Part shown: positions 53,559-54,640 of the stretch, piece by piece
Numbering within the stretch: position 1 is the stretch's first letter
How the letters are laid out: every line of letters begins with the position of its first letter
Source of the DNA: Rhodospirillales bacterium
GTDB lineage: Bacteria > Pseudomonadota > Alphaproteobacteria > Kiloniellales > JACOMY01
Reading direction: 5' to 3'
NCBI GenBank assembly: GCA_014324045.1
Contig: JACOMY010000018.1
Span: forward strand, 1 to 54,640
Length of the DNA stretch: 54,640 nt
The notes under the pieces: model-generated
The model's input: the letters and a program-made list of their open reading frames with translations, nothing else
What the model was told of the DNA's origin: nothing
Databases searched by the model: none
Position numbers and translations under genes: made by a program

Positions 53559-54262
53559 GTGACGCAAGTCTTCTAGCAGGCCAGGGCCACAGCGTCACCC
53601 GGGTAGTTTCGCAACAGCTGCAGCCAAGGTGCCGGGCACAGCCGGAATAACCGCGATCGGTTAAAAATCTTTGCTACCGTCGTCGGCGTCTTAGAGAGAT
53701 TGGGGCAGCTGGAGGGAACAGCTGGCTTTGCCCCGCCGTGGATTACATGTTCCTTGTGCCGTTGGCTTGGGGCCATACCTTGGCCACTGTGGCAACTGCC
53801 GAACCCCGGCCGGCGGGATTTTTGCCAATCCCCGGTTGCAGGACGCTAAGGGCGGACCGGCCAGAGGTCAACCCCAGCTAGGCCAACGCCAGCGACGTCA
53901 CTATCGACCCCATCCTGCCGATCCAAGAGGGCAGCTTCGAGGCACACTTGAGCTAGGACCGAGCAGTCCGCCGGTCACGCTGGCCGGCAGCGGCAGTTCT
54001 ACAGCCTTCGACGACAGCGGGCTTTTCAGCTTTCAGCTTGGCCTTGGGCGATCCGGCCCCGGTCAAGCCGTGCCGCCGGGTATTCGGGCACGCCGAGTCG
54101 GCATGCACCCCGCTTGCGGGGCGGGCTACAGAGTACCCGCCCCGGCCAAGCGAAGTGTGTGTGCCCGGCTCGGGGTGGCTTGGCTTCCGGGATCCTGACA
54201 GAACCCCTGTTCGGATCCTTGGGAGGCCGCCGGCGCCCGGCTGCCGGGCATGTGGGCGCGGG
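53559..54262. other. Region without a supportable gene
   Basis: About 700 bases between the tRNA and the TbpB-like gene. Open frames here are not protein-like to me. A GC hairpin (ccccgcttgcgggg, near 54109-54122) and a repeated GGATCC-containing stretch near 54190-54215 are present. It may be eroded coding sequence. Confidence 0.35.
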
Positions 54263-54640
54263 TTAATTCGTCAGCTTCTTTGCGCCGAAGGCTGCGACGA
54301 TGCCGAAACGCTCGAAGGTCCCGGCGGTTTCGGCCTGATCGGTGCCATAGAACGCACCCCTGATGCCGCCTCCGCCCTCATCTTCGCTGTAGGTCCTCGC
54401 ATAGCTGCCGTCTGCGGCAACCGGAATTCTTCTAAAGCGGAGCCTGTTTCTAGGTCCAGTTTCCACCTCTTGCATTGTGTGCTTCGCACCGAACCTGTCG
54501 TAATCCCTGATGTTGAAGAACTCCGCTTTGAGGCGGGAGCGTCTCATGTTGAACCGCAGCCGCGCACCGCCGCGGAGGAGATGGTTCTGGTTGTCGCCGG
54601 CCACGACGGCTCCCACCATCGAACCGAGCCAGACCGCACG
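54263..54640 (-). CDS. Transferrin-binding protein-like (TbpB-type) barrel domain, partial
   Basis: The C-terminal part of a protein whose frame is open to the window edge, so the N-terminus is missing. WLGSMVGAVVAGDNQ, the small beta strands FNMRRSRLKAEFFNIRDYD and the ending GGIRGAFYGTDQAETAGTFE with RFGIVAAFGAKK match the C-terminal barrel of TbpB-like/Slam-dependent surface lipoproteins. Such proteins bind haem or iron carriers, or are of unknown function in alphaproteobacteria. Confidence 0.65.
   Translation of the reverse strand, partial: RAVWLGSMVGAVVAGDNQNHLLRGGARLRFNMRRSRLKAEFFNIRDYDRFGAKHTMQEVETGPRNRLRFRRIPVAADGSYARTYSEDEGGGGIRGAFYGTDQAETAGTFERFGIVAAFGAKKLTN

Noticed and set aside
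53728..54198. 156-codon plus-strand frame after the tRNA
   Set aside because: Composition is low-complexity, there is no recognisable motif and no ribosome-binding site; it is probably a chance frame in GC-rich DNA.

Overview
The window is GC-rich and gene-dense. It reads as a chromosomal segment of a non-photosynthetic alphaproteobacterium, probably of the Rhodospirillales/Kiloniellales type. This rests on several gene neighbourhoods typical of that class: lgt-midA-pgeF; an irr relic placed divergently from fabA-fabB-fabI; rsmB-guaB; and NDUFA12-mlaD-DUF2155. A class II (B12-dependent) ribonucleotide reductase and a rubrerythrin/Fe-S/DUF3501 module fit the same picture. The species assignment is inference from gene content only.

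Layout. 0.2-6 kb: a thioesterase relic, then lgt, midA, pgeF, a creatinase-like protein and a lipoprotein. 6.3-8.8 kb: ribosomal protein L25, peptidyl-tRNA hydrolase and YchF. 8.9-14.2 kb: a SoxC/SorA-type sulfite dehydrogenase with its cytochrome c, an ECF sigma factor with an anti-sigma gene split by an amber codon, a cupin, a dienelactone hydrolase and a creatininase-family protein. 14.3-22.9 kb: an SDR/transglutaminase chimeric relic, then a LacI regulator and the operon it probably controls: small membrane protein, TRAP transporter, SDR, zinc dehydrogenase and a SuyAB-type sulfolactate sulfo-lyase. 23-27.7 kb: a DUF2848 relic, a monooxygenase-like protein, the DUF3501/Fe-S/rubrerythrin module, an ICE-like palindrome and a decayed irr. 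27.9-31.4 kb: fabA-fabB-fabI and a glycerophosphodiesterase, followed by a tandem hairpin repeat. 31.9-35.3 kb: a hydroxyproline-type catabolic cluster whose FAD dehydrogenase is mostly deleted. 35.4-38.9 kb: an L-carnitine cluster (dehydrocarnitine cleavage enzyme, carnitine dehydrogenase-thioesterase fusion, acyl-CoA dehydrogenase). 39-43.4 kb: rsmB and guaB between relics of a GNAT and an FMN-binding protein, then a RidA protein. 43.7-48.5 kb: nrdJ and an EamA exporter relic. 48.6-53.2 kb: NDUFA12, two tandem mlaD genes, DUF2155, a HIBADH-type dehydrogenase and a glycosyltransferase-like protein. 53.5-54.6 kb: tRNA-Arg(CCT) and a partial TbpB-like protein.

How the genes work together. The central operon looks like uptake and catabolism of a C3 sulfonate (sulfolactate or dihydroxypropanesulfonate). 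Its SuyAB step releases sulfite, which the sulfite dehydrogenase about 6 kb upstream could oxidise. The hydroxyproline and carnitine clusters also act on small molecules abundant in animal or algal tissue.

The most striking overall feature is gene decay. About ten recognisable genes are present only as relics carrying frameshifts, in-frame stops, internal deletions or fusions, while housekeeping genes are intact. This suggests a lineage, perhaps host-associated, in an early phase of genome erosion. Sequencing error is unlikely to explain relics that carry several different lesions, but raw reads are not available here.
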